Positions 31,908 through 41,173 of a DNA stretch of 41,173 bases are shown here, one piece after another; positions within the stretch are counted from its first letter, which is position 1, and every line of letters begins with the position of its first letter. The notes below the pieces were generated by a model. It was not told the DNA's origin. It was given only the letters and a program-made list of their open reading frames with translations, and did not search any database. The DNA is from a virus. The stretch lies in IMG/VR virus record IMGVR_UViG_3300025118_000041, positions 1-41,173 of that record. One strand, given 5' to 3'. A program made the position numbers and the translations under genes.

Positions 31908-34900
31908 ATGAGCGAAGTATTTATAGATAATAAATATCAAGGTGGTTTTGTTGGAGATTTAGAAACTTTAACAAGTCAATTTCAACGTGGAGATATAAAC
32001 AATCCGTTAGATGAGCAGGATATTGCGGCGTTAGAGTCTTCTCAAAAAAATATTGATTTAATTATAGACAATAAAATACCACTAACTGATGAAGCTAAAT
32101 TTCAGTTAAACAGCTTGTTAAAATTTCACGACGAAGATTATGTCAATAAATTCAGATCTACTTATTTTACTCCAGAAGAAGTTGACTCGCTTTCAGTATC
32201 ACAACCTAGTTCAGAAATTACACCAAATGCTCACGAACGACTGTGGAAAGCGTTAGCGGATAAAGAGCTTTATAGTGGTGATTACAATAAATTTAAAGAA
32301 CAATTTTCTAAACCAGAAACACAAGAAAGATTATTCAAATCTCTTAAAGCTAAAAAATTATATAGTAAATCTGCCGGGGATTTCATGAACACATTTTTTC
32401 CAGCGGTTGATGAGCTCAAAGAAGAAGCTATTGAAGAAGTAAAAACCGAAGAAGTGGAAACTACAAAAGTACCACCTGGTTTATCAGGATCGTATTATGA
32501 AAAGCCTAAAAATTCTGAAGAAGTACAGCAATCTTTATTTAATATAAGAGATAATATTGATGGTAAAAATGAAATGGTTATCAACGGAACAGTTGAAGAG
32601 TATTTTAAAAAACCATTAAAAGGTTTCGATAAGTGGTTAGAAGATAACAATAAACAAACAATGAAAAAAGTTTGGAATCCAAGGATTAAAGGTTATCAAT
32701 ACGAAGGCGAGCCATTAACAAAATCTAAAAGAGAAGAATATTTAAAAGAGTATTTAGATAGATTTAGCGAAACTAGATACGATGAATATATAGAGTGGGC
32801 AAAAGGTGATGGAACACAAAATCTTCCTGTTGATAACGAAGATTATAAGAAAATACTAAACGAGCAAATAGAAAAAAGATCTAAGCAGGCGCAAGAGGAA
32901 TATTTGAGAGGTGTTCCTCAAAAGTTAAGACAGGATGCTTTAATTATGATGCCAGATATTTTTGGTGGAGCTATGAATCTTCAAGTTGAAGCTGAAAGTA
33001 ATGCTGATGTTGAAGAATGGAATGAGTTATACAATCCTAATGGCGATAATCCTTTAAGAGGTTTTAAACAAAGAAGAGCTAAGGGTAGAGATGGTGAATG
33101 GAAATTATTTACTCCTCCAATGGGTGAGGCTGGATCATTAGACGCGGGTAATAAAAAATATGATGAAAATTTAAAACTGCAAGAAAATTATATAAAAACA
33201 ACTTATGATAAATATATAGCTGATGCAAAGGCCTATGAAGATAGCGTTACCGCATGGAATAATAAAAATAATAAGTTTACAACCGAGCTTAATAACCTTG
33301 AGGCTGATTTCAAAAAACTTGGAAGCGTAACTAAAGATTCATCTAAACAATCTATAGAAGCTCATAACGCTTTAGTTAGAAAACATGAAGATTTAATGAG
33401 TCGTATGAAAGCCGCGGGACTTGATGAAAAAAGAAGCGTTGAGTTAACAAATCTACAAACATCTTTAAAACAAAGATATGATGATTTAATGGATAAATCA
33501 GAAAAGTTCCAAGATATATCATTAGCTTCAGCTGCTCTAGGTTTAAACTATAGCTTTGGTGAAAGACTTGCTTTAAATCTTGAATCTTCTTTGGCTGATA
33601 TAGGTGTTTTAGCTACAGGAACAATGTCCGCTTTAGCAGAAGCTAGTAGATTACTACCTGGTGATCAGCAAGAAATGGAATTTTACAAGCATATAAATGA
33701 TACCTATAAAGCTTCTATAAATTATAATGAAAGCGTAAAGAATGAAATGCAAACGTCTTTACCTGAATCAATTACTTGGGAGACTAGAAAAGGAAACTAT
33801 GGTGCTTATATAGCTGATATGTTTGCTAATAACTCCGCTAGTATTTTAACAGCTATTGGATCTGGTGGTTTTGGCGCGTTAGCAACAAGAGGTATGGTAA
33901 AGGCGGGTGCTAAAGGAGCTCAATTAGTTGCACAACAACAAGCAGCTATGCAAGTAAGGAAAAAACTAATGAAAGCACCTATGGCTATTTTCTTTGGTTT
34001 AGAAGGTGGGGCTAAGCTAGCAGATATGGAAATATCAAAAAAGAACGCTCCAAAAGCAATAGCATTTTTCAACCAAGAGCTTAAAAGAACAGATTTAACT
34101 CCTGCTGAAAGAGAAGAAATATTACAATTAAAAGATGAGCAAGAAAAAGCATTAAATATAAATCAATTTCAAAAAGCGTTTTCTACAATTGCTTATGGTG
34201 GTATAGCTATGTATGCTGAAAGATTTGGTACGTTAAGTTATGTTAACGGATTAAATCGCTTTGCCAAGACGACTGCTATTGAAGGTGTTGGAAAGAAAAT
34301 GCTTTATGGTAGCGCTAATAAAATATTTAACGTTGGTATTGAACTTTTTGAAGAAACAGCCACTCAACTGGGACATAACTTAATTGATATAACTCTTTTA
34401 GATCAAGATAAATCTATGATAGATGGTATTGATACTGATTTTCTTGTTAATGTAGCTTTTTCATCTTTAGCAATTCAAGGTCCAAGTATGGGTATGAATT
34501 CTTGGAATACTATAAAGGGAGAGGTTCAAAGTAGACAAGACAGAATTAAATCTGATAAACTAGCTGCGGAATTAAGCGATATACAATTAGTGTTAAACCA
34601 AAGTGTAGATTTAACTACTGCAGAAAGAAAAGAATTAGTAAAAAGAAAAAGAGAAATATTAAAAGAAGCTGCTCTTCAAGATGTTGTTAGTATGCAGCGT
34701 GTTTCCAGAATGGATTCTCAAGAAGTAACAGAGCTATTTGAAATAAATAGAGAAAATAGAAAAGATATAAAGCTATTAAGAGAGCTTGGTATATCTGGTG
34801 AAGAAGTTGATGCTATTAAAAAAAGAAAAGAAGAAATAGTTAATAGAATAAATAAAAGAAACGAAAAAAGAGAAACTTTATTATCAAGAGACGACCAAAG

Positions 34901-37900
34901 AAGAAGAGCTAAGTTAAAAAAGTTTCAAGAAAAAGGACAAATTACAGATGGTAAGTTAATAACTGATTTAAGTGGTAAGGATATAGCTCAAGATCTAAAA
35001 ACTGGTAAGATTGTTGGTACTCAAGAATATCTTGATCCAGACGCTGAATTTTGGTTAGCTAGGCATGAGTATAATGAAGGTATTGCTAGGGGATTAGGTA
35101 ATAGTGTGCTTAAGTTTGAAGGTGAAAATGCTAGAGAAAACGTTGTTAAATATTTAGACAATAAAGTTAAATCAGATATAACTTTAGAAGACGGTACTAT
35201 TTACACTGTTGAGCAACAAAAAGCAGATATTTTAGAGGGATATGATGATGGTGCCTATGGTACTAGTATTGGTAATGATGCTATATTATTTGAAAATAAT
35301 ATTATGACAGGTATTGGTGCTGGTGGATTTGCGGCTAAAATGGCAGCAACAACAGCGCTGCACGAGCTTTTACACATTCAAAATAGAAAAGCTGGCATTG
35401 TTAAAGATAGCAAAGTTGTTGAGGAAGCTAGAACAGCAGTTGATGAAATTAGAAACAGAATAAATGAATTAGCTGAACTTGGAGAAATAAACAAAAAAGA
35501 TAAAATTGCAATTGACAAAAGAATAGCATCTTATGATGGTATGACTGGCGTTGCGTTAGAAGAATTAATTAATTTAGCTGGTGATTTAAAAGCAGCGGGA
35601 ATTATGGGTAGAGAATCTGTATCTTTAGGTTTTGCTTTTAAATCGTTTTTAAACAGTGTTATAGAATCATATAATAAAATACCAAAATTAAAAAATCTAT
35701 CTACATTTTTTATGTTTGAAGATGTAGATGATGTACTTAGATATATAGATAGTTTTCAAGGTAAACTTGCGGAGGGTAAAATTGTTATACCGCCAGAGGA
35801 AGAAATAGGAGAAGATATTAGAGAATCTAAAGCAGTAACTCCACTTGAAGCTATTAACGATTTATTACCTAAAGATATTAAAACTAATGAGGATTATAAT
35901 AATTTCTTACAAGATCCTAGACGTTTTAGAGCTGTTTTTGAAGCTACAGTTGGTGATGGTGTTATTAGTAATTATGTTAAGTCAAAAGCTATAGGCGATG
36001 AATATAATGACGCTATTGAATCTGTTAGGGATAGATTAATTAATTTTAAACCCGAAGCAGAAAGAGCTGATGGAACAATTGTTGGTAAAAAAGGTTTTGG
36101 AGAATTTATATTTGCTAATACTAGATTTGGTAAGTTAGATGCTAAAAAAGCTTTAGCTATTAAAGCTGAAGAAACAAAAAGAACCAAAAGCATAGACACA
36201 AAAGAAGCTAGACAAATTGAAGATACCTCAACAGAAACTACTGATAGAGGTCCTGATACACGTAGAAAGAAAACAAATATTCTTAAAATTGGTAAGGTTG
36301 AAGGAAAAGCAGATGCTATAAGAAAAATAGTTAAAGTTAAACCAGGAGATACATTTAAAGAAGTTAGTGATAATAATACTGGAAAAGTTGCTGAAGAAAT
36401 ATTTGATGTACCAGCTAAAAAAATTACTGATCCAAAGAAAAACTTAACTTACGCTAAAAAAATAAAAGACGGTATACCAGAACCATCTGAAGCTGGTAAT
36501 ATACAAACTTTCTACGGAGACACTCAAACCGCGGAAAAGCTTATAAAAATACTACCTACAGAAAATGTTACTAGTAGCGATGCTGATATAAACGAAGTAG
36601 GAGAAAATATTGATGTTGATAGAGAAGTTTTAGGTCGAGGTTTAGGTTTAACTAATAGAATGTTAAACTACTTTTATAATAAAACAAATAGAAGATCTAA
36701 AGGTAAAAAATCACAACCTTTTATATGGGAATTAAAACCTGAGTTTAAAAACCCAACAGCTGAGGTTGTTGAACAGCTACAAAAAGATTTAGGTATAACG
36801 CCCCGTGGCGAATTAAACAATTATAATAGAAACATTGGACAACTGCTAAAAGGTGTGGCTAAATTTCAAGCTCAACAAACAGCTTTATCTACGGCTCAAA
36901 GAATTTTAACAGAACAAAAAGCTCCTAAAAAACAAATAGCTAGCGTTACAGCTGCGCAAAGTAAAGTTGCTTTTAGTAAAGCTGTAGATGTGGGTATTTT
37001 AAATAACGGTGTAGTTGAGCAAGAGTTTGAAATGGATGATATAACCCACATAGACAAACTACTTAAAATAAATAATCAAAAAGGTATATTTAGACATAGG
37101 ACATCGAACGAAATTGATAATTGGTTTGATGTTTTTGAAAAAGATATAATAGCTAATATGCCTGAATCTGTTTTACCAAAAAGTAGACTAAATACTATTT
37201 TAAGACCTAGTAAAAGAATTTTTGCTGGCAAAAAGTTTGGCCTAGAAGGCAAGGGTCAAGACAAAATAACAATTACAAAAGGCGAGTATAAAGGTCAAGA
37301 AATGACCATAGATGATTATTATAAAATAAAAAGAAAAGAACTTTTAGCAAAAGATTTAAAATATGGTCCACCATTTAAAGGTGAAGGAGCTAATTATACA
37401 TACGGAAAAACATATGCGGATCTTTTTGGTAAAACTGAACAAGAAATAAAAGAATCATTTGACAATGGCACTGTAGATGCTCAAAACAAGATAAATCTTA
37501 GTATGCACAAGCAAATGTGGGAAAGAATAGATAAATCTATTAAAGACACTAAAGGTAAGTCTCTTAGAGCTTGGGGTAGTTGGTTAAGTATGGTTGGTCA
37601 AGACACAGAGCATCCTCATAGAATGGGTGCTGAGTTATTAGGATATTCTAAAAATCCAAAAGGAGTTAAAAATAAAAAAGGAAAAGTAAAGCTTTACGAA
37701 TGGGAACATGCTATGCCCGCAACAAGAGCTTATTTATATTTATTGCATAACGCAGTTGATAAAAATCTTGATTTTAATACTTCTTATGGTCTTGTTTCTA
37801 ATAACTTTAAATTAATAGCTTTAGATGCTGCTGAAGATTTAAAACTAAAAGCAGCAGGTAGAACAACAAGCATGGGTCAAGATTGGAGTATAATAACAGA

Positions 37901-40900
37901 TTCTTGGTTAGACAGATACTTTAAAGGTAATATAGGTATAGACGCTAAATCAATAATTGGATTTGATAATAAAACTTTTGAAGATACATATAGTATACCA
38001 AAGTTAAAACCTAATCTTGATAAAACTAAAAAGCTGAACAAAGCATCGATGTTTTCTCGATCTGTAAACAAACCAAAAGGTATTACTGTTTTAGATTTTG
38101 ACGATACACTAGCCACAACTAAATCTTTAGTTAAGTACACAACTCCAGATGGTAAAACCGGTACTTTAAACGCTGAAGAATATGCTAGTACATACGAAGG
38201 TTTATTAGGACAAGGATATGTATTTGACTTTTCAGAATTTAATAAAGTTGTAAAAGGTAAAATCGCCCCACTATTTCAAAAAGCATTAAAGTTACAAGGT
38301 AAGTTTGGCCCTGAAAATATGTTTGTATTAACAGCTAGACCACCACAAGCCGCTAAAGCTATATTTGATTTTTTAAAAGCTAATGGTTTAAATATACCTA
38401 TGAAAAATATTACCGGCCTAGCTAATTCTACAGCTGAAGCTAAAGCGCTTTGGATAGCTGATAAAGTTGGTGAAGGATACAATGACTTTTATTTTGCGGA
38501 TGACGCTTTGCAAAACGTACAAGCTGTAGATAACATGCTAGAGCAATTTGATGTTAAGCGTAAAGTTCAACAAGCTAAAATTAAATTTAGTAAAAACGCT
38601 AATACTAATTTTAATAATATATTAGAAGAAGTAACTGGTATTGAAGCTAAGAAAAGATTTTCAGATGTTAAAGCTAGAAAACGTGGACAAAGTAAAGGTA
38701 AATTTAGATTTTTTATACCACCGTCACACGAGGACTTTGTAGGGTTATTATATAACTTTATGGGTAAGGGCAAGCAGGGGGATGGTCATAGAGATTTCTT
38801 TGAGCAAAATTTAATTAGACCACTAAATAGAGCGTATAGAGAAATAGATACAGCTAAACAGGCTATAGCTAATGATTATAAATCTTTAAATAAACAGTTT
38901 CCAGATGTTAAAAAGAAACTTACAAAGAAAACGCCTGATGGTGATTTTACTTTTCAAGACGCCATAAGAGTTTATTTATGGAATAAACATGGTTATGATA
39001 TACCTGGCTTATCACCAACAGATCAAGTTAAACTATCTGAGTTAGTAATGAATGCCGCTGAGCTACAAACTTATGCTGAAACATTAAACGTAATTTCTAA
39101 ACAAGATAATTATGTTAGTCCAGGTCAAGGCTGGGAAGGTGGTAATATTAAAATAGACTTAATAGATGCTACTGGTAGAGTTGGTAGAGCAGAATACTTT
39201 ACGGAGTTTCAAGAAAACGCTGATTTAATATTTTCTGAAGAAAATTTAAATAAAATCGAAGCTGCGTATGGCGCTAGCTTTAGAAGTGCATTAGAAGATA
39301 TGCTTCATAGAATTAAAACTGGTGTTAATAGACCAAAAGGACAAAGTGGTGTTGTTAATAAGTTTATGAATTACTTAAACGGTTCTGTTGGAGCAGTAAT
39401 GTTCTTTAACATGAGATCAGCTATACTACAGCAAATGTCCATTGTAAACTATTTAAACTTTGCTGATAATAATATGTTTGCAGCTGCTAAAGCTTTTGCA
39501 AATCAAAAACAATACTGGAAAGATTTTGCTTATATATTTAATTCAGATATGTTAAAGCAAAGAAGAGGTGGTATTGGTACAGATATAAACGGTGCTGAAC
39601 TTGCTGAAGCCGTTAGTAAATCAAAAAATCCTACAAGAGCCGTTATAGGTAAGTTGTTGCAATTTGGATTTACGCCTACACAAATTGGTGATAATATTGC
39701 AATTGCAATTGGTGGTTCTACGTTTTATAGAAATAGAATAAACAAATATTTAAAAGATGGGTTTAGCCAAAAAGAAGCTGAAACAAAAGCCTGGACAGAT
39801 TTTCAAGATATAACACAGTCTACTCAACAGTCAGCAAGACCTGATAAAACGTCACAACAACAAAGCATGTGGATTGGTAAGATGGTTTTAAACTTTCAGA
39901 ATATTACATCTCAGTATAATAGATTAATAAAAAGATCTGCACAAGATATATATAATAGAAGAATAACAAAACCTAATACTACTCAATCGCAGAGTGATAT
40001 ATCTAACATGTCTAGAATATTATACTATGGCGCAATACAAAACTTAATATTTTATAGTTTACAAACAGCATTATTTGCGGTTATGTTTGGGGATGAAGAC
40101 GAGGAAAATGAAAAATTTTTAAAGAAAAAAGAAAGAGTTATTAATGGTACTTTTGATTCCATATTAAGAGGATCTGGTATATATGGTGTTGCGGTGTCTA
40201 CATTAAAAAATATGGCTATTAAATGGCACGAGCAAAGAGAAAAGAAATATAATCCAGACGAAAGTGCTGTTTTGATGGAGGCTTTAAACTTCTCTCCTGT
40301 TGTTGGTATTAAAGCTAGAAAATTAGTTAATGCTGAAAAAACTATTAATTACAATGAAAGCGTTATAAGCGAAATGGAAACTCTTGATGCTGATAATCCA
40401 GGTTGGTCAGCTGCTACTAATTATATTGAAGCTTTAACAAACTTCCCAGCAAATAGATTATATCAAAAAAGTATAAACCTTAGAAACTCTTTAGATAATG
40501 ATTATAAAGCGTGGCAAAGAGCTTTATTTTTTAGTGGTTACACAACTTGGAGCCTTGGACTTGAAGATACTAAAAAAATGCAGGTAATTAAAGAAACTGT
40601 AAAAACTAAAAAGAAAGAGGCTTCTAAAGAAAAAGCTAAGATTAGACGGGAAGAAAAAAAGAAAATTGATTTAAAAGAGAAAGAAGCTAAAGGTATTGAA
40701 AAGCAAAAACAAGAAAAGAAAGAAGGTAAGCAAGTAACATGTCTTGTCTGCAAACTTCCTATTGAAAAAGGTAAAAAGTATTGTACTATTCACGAGAAAG
40801 TTGATCAAAGAAAAGATGGTAAAAAAAGACAATGCAGAAAGTACAAGAGCAATGGTAAAAGATGTAACATGCAAACAGCTAGTAAATCTGGTTATTGTTA

Positions 40901-40913
40901 TTACCATGATTAG
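31908..40913 (+). CDS. 3001-aa polyvalent ejection protein (HELLH, HAD, zinc tail)
   Basis: A giant protein, third of the ejection-type genes (T7 gp16 position). In order: two N-terminal ~30-residue repeats (RLWKALADKELYSGDYNKF at 111 and RLFKSLKAKKLYSKSAGDF at 141), Gly/Ala-rich hydrophobic segments around 545-720, Lys/Arg/Glu coiled coils (~880-1020), a zincin-type HELLH at 1152-1156, a basic central region, an EWEHAMPATRAYLYLL motif at 1931, a HAD-like phosphatase domain (2055-2225; DFDDT 2063, T2142, DD 2198-2199), a conserved helical region with weak membrane stretches (~2480-2780; VMFFNMRSAILQQMSIVNYL, IFYSLQTALFAVMFG), a Lys/Glu helix and a Cys/His tail. The multi-domain style is that of large polyvalent phage proteins injected with DNA. 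No lysozyme motif is seen. The next gene starts 34 nt downstream. Confidence 0.8.
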   Translation: MSEVFIDNKYQGGFVGDLETLTSQFQRGDINNPLDEQDIAALESSQKNIDLIIDNKIPLTDEAKFQLNSLLKFHDEDYVNKFRSTYFTPEEVDSLSVSQPSSEITPNAHERLWKALADKELYSGDYNKFKEQFSKPETQERLFKSLKAKKLYSKSAGDFMNTFFPAVDELKEEAIEEVKTEEVETTKVPPGLSGSYYEKPKNSEEVQQSLFNIRDNIDGKNEMVINGTVEEYFKKPLKGFDKWLEDNNKQTMKKVWNPRIKGYQYEGEPLTKSKREEYLKEYLDRFSETRYDEYIEWAKGDGTQNLPVDNEDYKKILNEQIEKRSKQAQEEYLRGVPQKLRQDALIMMPDIFGGAMNLQVEAESNADVEEWNELYNPNGDNPLRGFKQRRAKGRDGEWKLFTPPMGEAGSLDAGNKKYDENLKLQENYIKTTYDKYIADAKAYEDSVTAWNNKNNKFTTELNNLEADFKKLGSVTKDSSKQSIEAHNALVRKHEDLMSRMKAAGLDEKRSVELTNLQTSLKQRYDDLMDKSEKFQDISLASAALGLNYSFGERLALNLESSLADIGVLATGTMSALAEASRLLPGDQQEMEFYKHINDTYKASINYNESVKNEMQTSLPESITWETRKGNYGAYIADMFANNSASILTAIGSGGFGALATRGMVKAGAKGAQLVAQQQAAMQVRKKLMKAPMAIFFGLEGGAKLADMEISKKNAPKAIAFFNQELKRTDLTPAEREEILQLKDEQEKALNINQFQKAFSTIAYGGIAMYAERFGTLSYVNGLNRFAKTTAIEGVGKKMLYGSANKIFNVGIELFEETATQLGHNLIDITLLDQDKSMIDGIDTDFLVNVAFSSLAIQGPSMGMNSWNTIKGEVQSRQDRIKSDKLAAELSDIQLVLNQSVDLTTAERKELVKRKREILKEAALQDVVSMQRVSRMDSQEVTELFEINRENRKDIKLLRELGISGEEVDAIKKRKEEIVNRINKRNEKRETLLSRDDQRRRAKLKKFQEKGQITDGKLITDLSGKDIAQDLKTGKIVGTQEYLDPDAEFWLARHEYNEGIARGLGNSVLKFEGENARENVVKYLDNKVKSDITLEDGTIYTVEQQKADILEGYDDGAYGTSIGNDAILFENNIMTGIGAGGFAAKMAATTALHELLHIQNRKAGIVKDSKVVEEARTAVDEIRNRINELAELGEINKKDKIAIDKRIASYDGMTGVALEELINLAGDLKAAGIMGRESVSLGFAFKSFLNSVIESYNKIPKLKNLSTFFMFEDVDDVLRYIDSFQGKLAEGKIVIPPEEEIGEDIRESKAVTPLEAINDLLPKDIKTNEDYNNFLQDPRRFRAVFEATVGDGVISNYVKSKAIGDEYNDAIESVRDRLINFKPEAERADGTIVGKKGFGEFIFANTRFGKLDAKKALAIKAEETKRTKSIDTKEARQIEDTSTETTDRGPDTRRKKTNILKIGKVEGKADAIRKIVKVKPGDTFKEVSDNNTGKVAEEIFDVPAKKITDPKKNLTYAKKIKDGIPEPSEAGNIQTFYGDTQTAEKLIKILPTENVTSSDADINEVGENIDVDREVLGRGLGLTNRMLNYFYNKTNRRSKGKKSQPFIWELKPEFKNPTAEVVEQLQKDLGITPRGELNNYNRNIGQLLKGVAKFQAQQTALSTAQRILTEQKAPKKQIASVTAAQSKVAFSKAVDVGILNNGVVEQEFEMDDITHIDKLLKINNQKGIFRHRTSNEIDNWFDVFEKDIIANMPESVLPKSRLNTILRPSKRIFAGKKFGLEGKGQDKITITKGEYKGQEMTIDDYYKIKRKELLAKDLKYGPPFKGEGANYTYGKTYADLFGKTEQEIKESFDNGTVDAQNKINLSMHKQMWERIDKSIKDTKGKSLRAWGSWLSMVGQDTEHPHRMGAELLGYSKNPKGVKNKKGKVKLYEWEHAMPATRAYLYLLHNAVDKNLDFNTSYGLVSNNFKLIALDAAEDLKLKAAGRTTSMGQDWSIITDSWLDRYFKGNIGIDAKSIIGFDNKTFEDTYSIPKLKPNLDKTKKLNKASMFSRSVNKPKGITVLDFDDTLATTKSLVKYTTPDGKTGTLNAEEYASTYEGLLGQGYVFDFSEFNKVVKGKIAPLFQKALKLQGKFGPENMFVLTARPPQAAKAIFDFLKANGLNIPMKNITGLANSTAEAKALWIADKVGEGYNDFYFADDALQNVQAVDNMLEQFDVKRKVQQAKIKFSKNANTNFNNILEEVTGIEAKKRFSDVKARKRGQSKGKFRFFIPPSHEDFVGLLYNFMGKGKQGDGHRDFFEQNLIRPLNRAYREIDTAKQAIANDYKSLNKQFPDVKKKLTKKTPDGDFTFQDAIRVYLWNKHGYDIPGLSPTDQVKLSELVMNAAELQTYAETLNVISKQDNYVSPGQGWEGGNIKIDLIDATGRVGRAEYFTEFQENADLIFSEENLNKIEAAYGASFRSALEDMLHRIKTGVNRPKGQSGVVNKFMNYLNGSVGAVMFFNMRSAILQQMSIVNYLNFADNNMFAAAKAFANQKQYWKDFAYIFNSDMLKQRRGGIGTDINGAELAEAVSKSKNPTRAVIGKLLQFGFTPTQIGDNIAIAIGGSTFYRNRINKYLKDGFSQKEAETKAWTDFQDITQSTQQSARPDKTSQQQSMWIGKMVLNFQNITSQYNRLIKRSAQDIYNRRITKPNTTQSQSDISNMSRILYYGAIQNLIFYSLQTALFAVMFGDEDEENEKFLKKKERVINGTFDSILRGSGIYGVAVSTLKNMAIKWHEQREKKYNPDESAVLMEALNFSPVVGIKARKLVNAEKTINYNESVISEMETLDADNPGWSAATNYIEALTNFPANRLYQKSINLRNSLDNDYKAWQRALFFSGYTTWSLGLEDTKKMQVIKETVKTKKKEASKEKAKIRREEKKKIDLKEKEAKGIEKQKQEKKEGKQVTCLVCKLPIEKGKKYCTIHEKVDQRKDGKKRQCRKYKSNGKRCNMQTASKSGYCYYHD
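38070..38583 (+). other. HAD-like phosphatase domain inside the giant protein
   Basis: Residues about 2055-2225 carry a whole HAD-fold set. Motif I is TVLDFDDTLATT (nucleophile D2063 and D2065). Motif II is NMFVLTARPPQAA (T2142). A helical stretch ALWIADKVGEGY could supply the motif III lysine. Motif IV is YFADDALQNVQAVDNML (D2198, D2199). The cap insertion lies between motifs I and II (about 70 residues). All catalytic acids are present, so it could be an active phosphatase; substrates of HAD enzymes cannot be read from motifs. Confidence 0.8.
40740..40910 (+). other. Two Cys/His zinc-binding modules at the C-terminus
   Basis: The last ~57 residues of the giant protein hold C2945-x2-C2948-x10-C2959-x2-H2962 and C2976-x9-C2986-x10-C2997-x2-H3000, ending one residue before the stop. 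Both have the same spacing in their second half (C-x2-H after about 10 residues), with motifs YCTIHEK and YCYYHD. This suggests a tandem pair of short treble-clef-like zinc knuckles, joined by a basic linker, likely for nucleic-acid or protein contact. Confidence 0.75.
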
Positions 40914-40947
40914 GTAAAGAATTTAAAAAATAAGTGATAATATAAAG

Positions 40948-41173
40948 ATGGTGAAAAGACTAATAATACTGCTACTACTTATATCTAATATAACAGTAGC
41001 TCAAACGTTTGGAAAAGAAGAGGTTAAAGACTTATTAAAGTTCTCCACGTTCTATGCCGCTGTAAACGGTGGAACGTCTCTGTCTGATGTTGATGTATTT
41101 TCTGTAAATAACGGATTATCTACACAGACTATTTCAACTCCTTATGATTATAATTTTACCATAGGTTTACGTA
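40948..41173 (+). CDS. Secreted or outer-membrane-type phage protein, 3'-truncated
   Basis: An open frame of 75 codons that runs off the window end. The first 19 residues form a signal peptide: MVKRLIILLLLISNITVAQ has a basic start, a Leu/Ile-rich core and a V-A-Q end typical of Bacteroidota cleavage (A before Q). The mature part (KEEVKDLLKFSTFYAAVNGG, TSLSDVDVFSVNNG, TPYDYNFTIGLR) reads like the N-terminal strands of a beta-barrel or beta-sandwich; the ending resembles outer-membrane protein beginnings. A GTG start one codon downstream is possible. A secreted product is exceptional among these virion genes; it may alter the host surface or aid release. The function is unknown and only the first part is visible. 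Confidence 0.65.
   Translation, partial: MVKRLIILLLLISNITVAQTFGKEEVKDLLKFSTFYAAVNGGTSLSDVDVFSVNNGLSTQTISTPYDYNFTIGLR

Noticed and set aside
1-41173. tRNA genes, integrase/att sites, insertion sequences, origin
   Set aside because: I scanned by eye for tRNA-like GC-rich cloverleaf stretches, recombinase motifs and inverted repeats and saw none that I could support.

Overview
The window looks like part of the genome of a tailed bacteriophage, most probably a short-tailed (podovirus-type) marine phage of a Bacteroidota host. All recognisable genes lie on the + strand, are tightly packed (many 1-50 nt overlaps, gaps rarely above 75 nt) and are AT-rich. Starts are preceded by A/T-only leaders with no AGGAGG-type ribosome binding site, as is usual for Bacteroidota. 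The giant tail protein carries the Cys-rich GCTDPxAxNYD...DDGSC repeats common in Flavobacteriia surface proteins, and the last gene has a signal peptide ending in A-Q, also typical of that phylum. The host is an inference. I found no tRNA, integrase, IS element, CRISPR array or reverse transcriptase.

Layout. (1) 1-1492: chaperonin pair, a 5'-truncated groEL followed by an overlapping groES. (2) 1562-6111: small genes, including a winged-helix protein, an HEMRH metallopeptidase, a two-helix holin, two accessory virion or adhesin-like proteins (one LamG/concanavalin-like), and a 193-aa protein I read as two GroES-like folds in tandem. (3) 6111-13618: packaging and head genes in classic order: possible small terminase, large terminase, portal, scaffold, major capsid protein, closed by a strong hairpin terminator. 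(4) 13694-29120: connector and tail genes: neck candidates, a ring/adaptor protein with an inserted beta-sandwich, a 3371-aa nozzle-like protein with a repeat-rich C-terminus, and a 600-aa beta-rich tail protein. (5) 29175-40913: a cupin protein, then three genes whose order and character resemble T7 gp14-gp15-gp16 ejection proteins, ending in a 3001-aa polyvalent protein with an HELLH motif, a complete HAD-like phosphatase domain and a Cys/His zinc-binding tail. (6) 40948-end: start of a secreted or outer-membrane-like protein cut by the window.

How the parts may work together. The genome encodes proteins of 3371 and 3001 residues plus an abundant capsid protein, and it carries its own chaperonin, a co-chaperonin that seems to lack the roof hairpin (as T4 gp31 does), and a possible second tandem co-chaperonin. 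The most interesting hypothesis is a phage-specific three-part folding machine for virion proteins. The other notable theme is modular decoration of conserved virion backbones: a carbohydrate-binding-like insert in the ring protein, host-type Cys-rich repeats plus an FnIII-like domain on the nozzle, and enzyme domains inside the ejected protein. Family assignments come from motif recognition and gene order only; no database search was possible.
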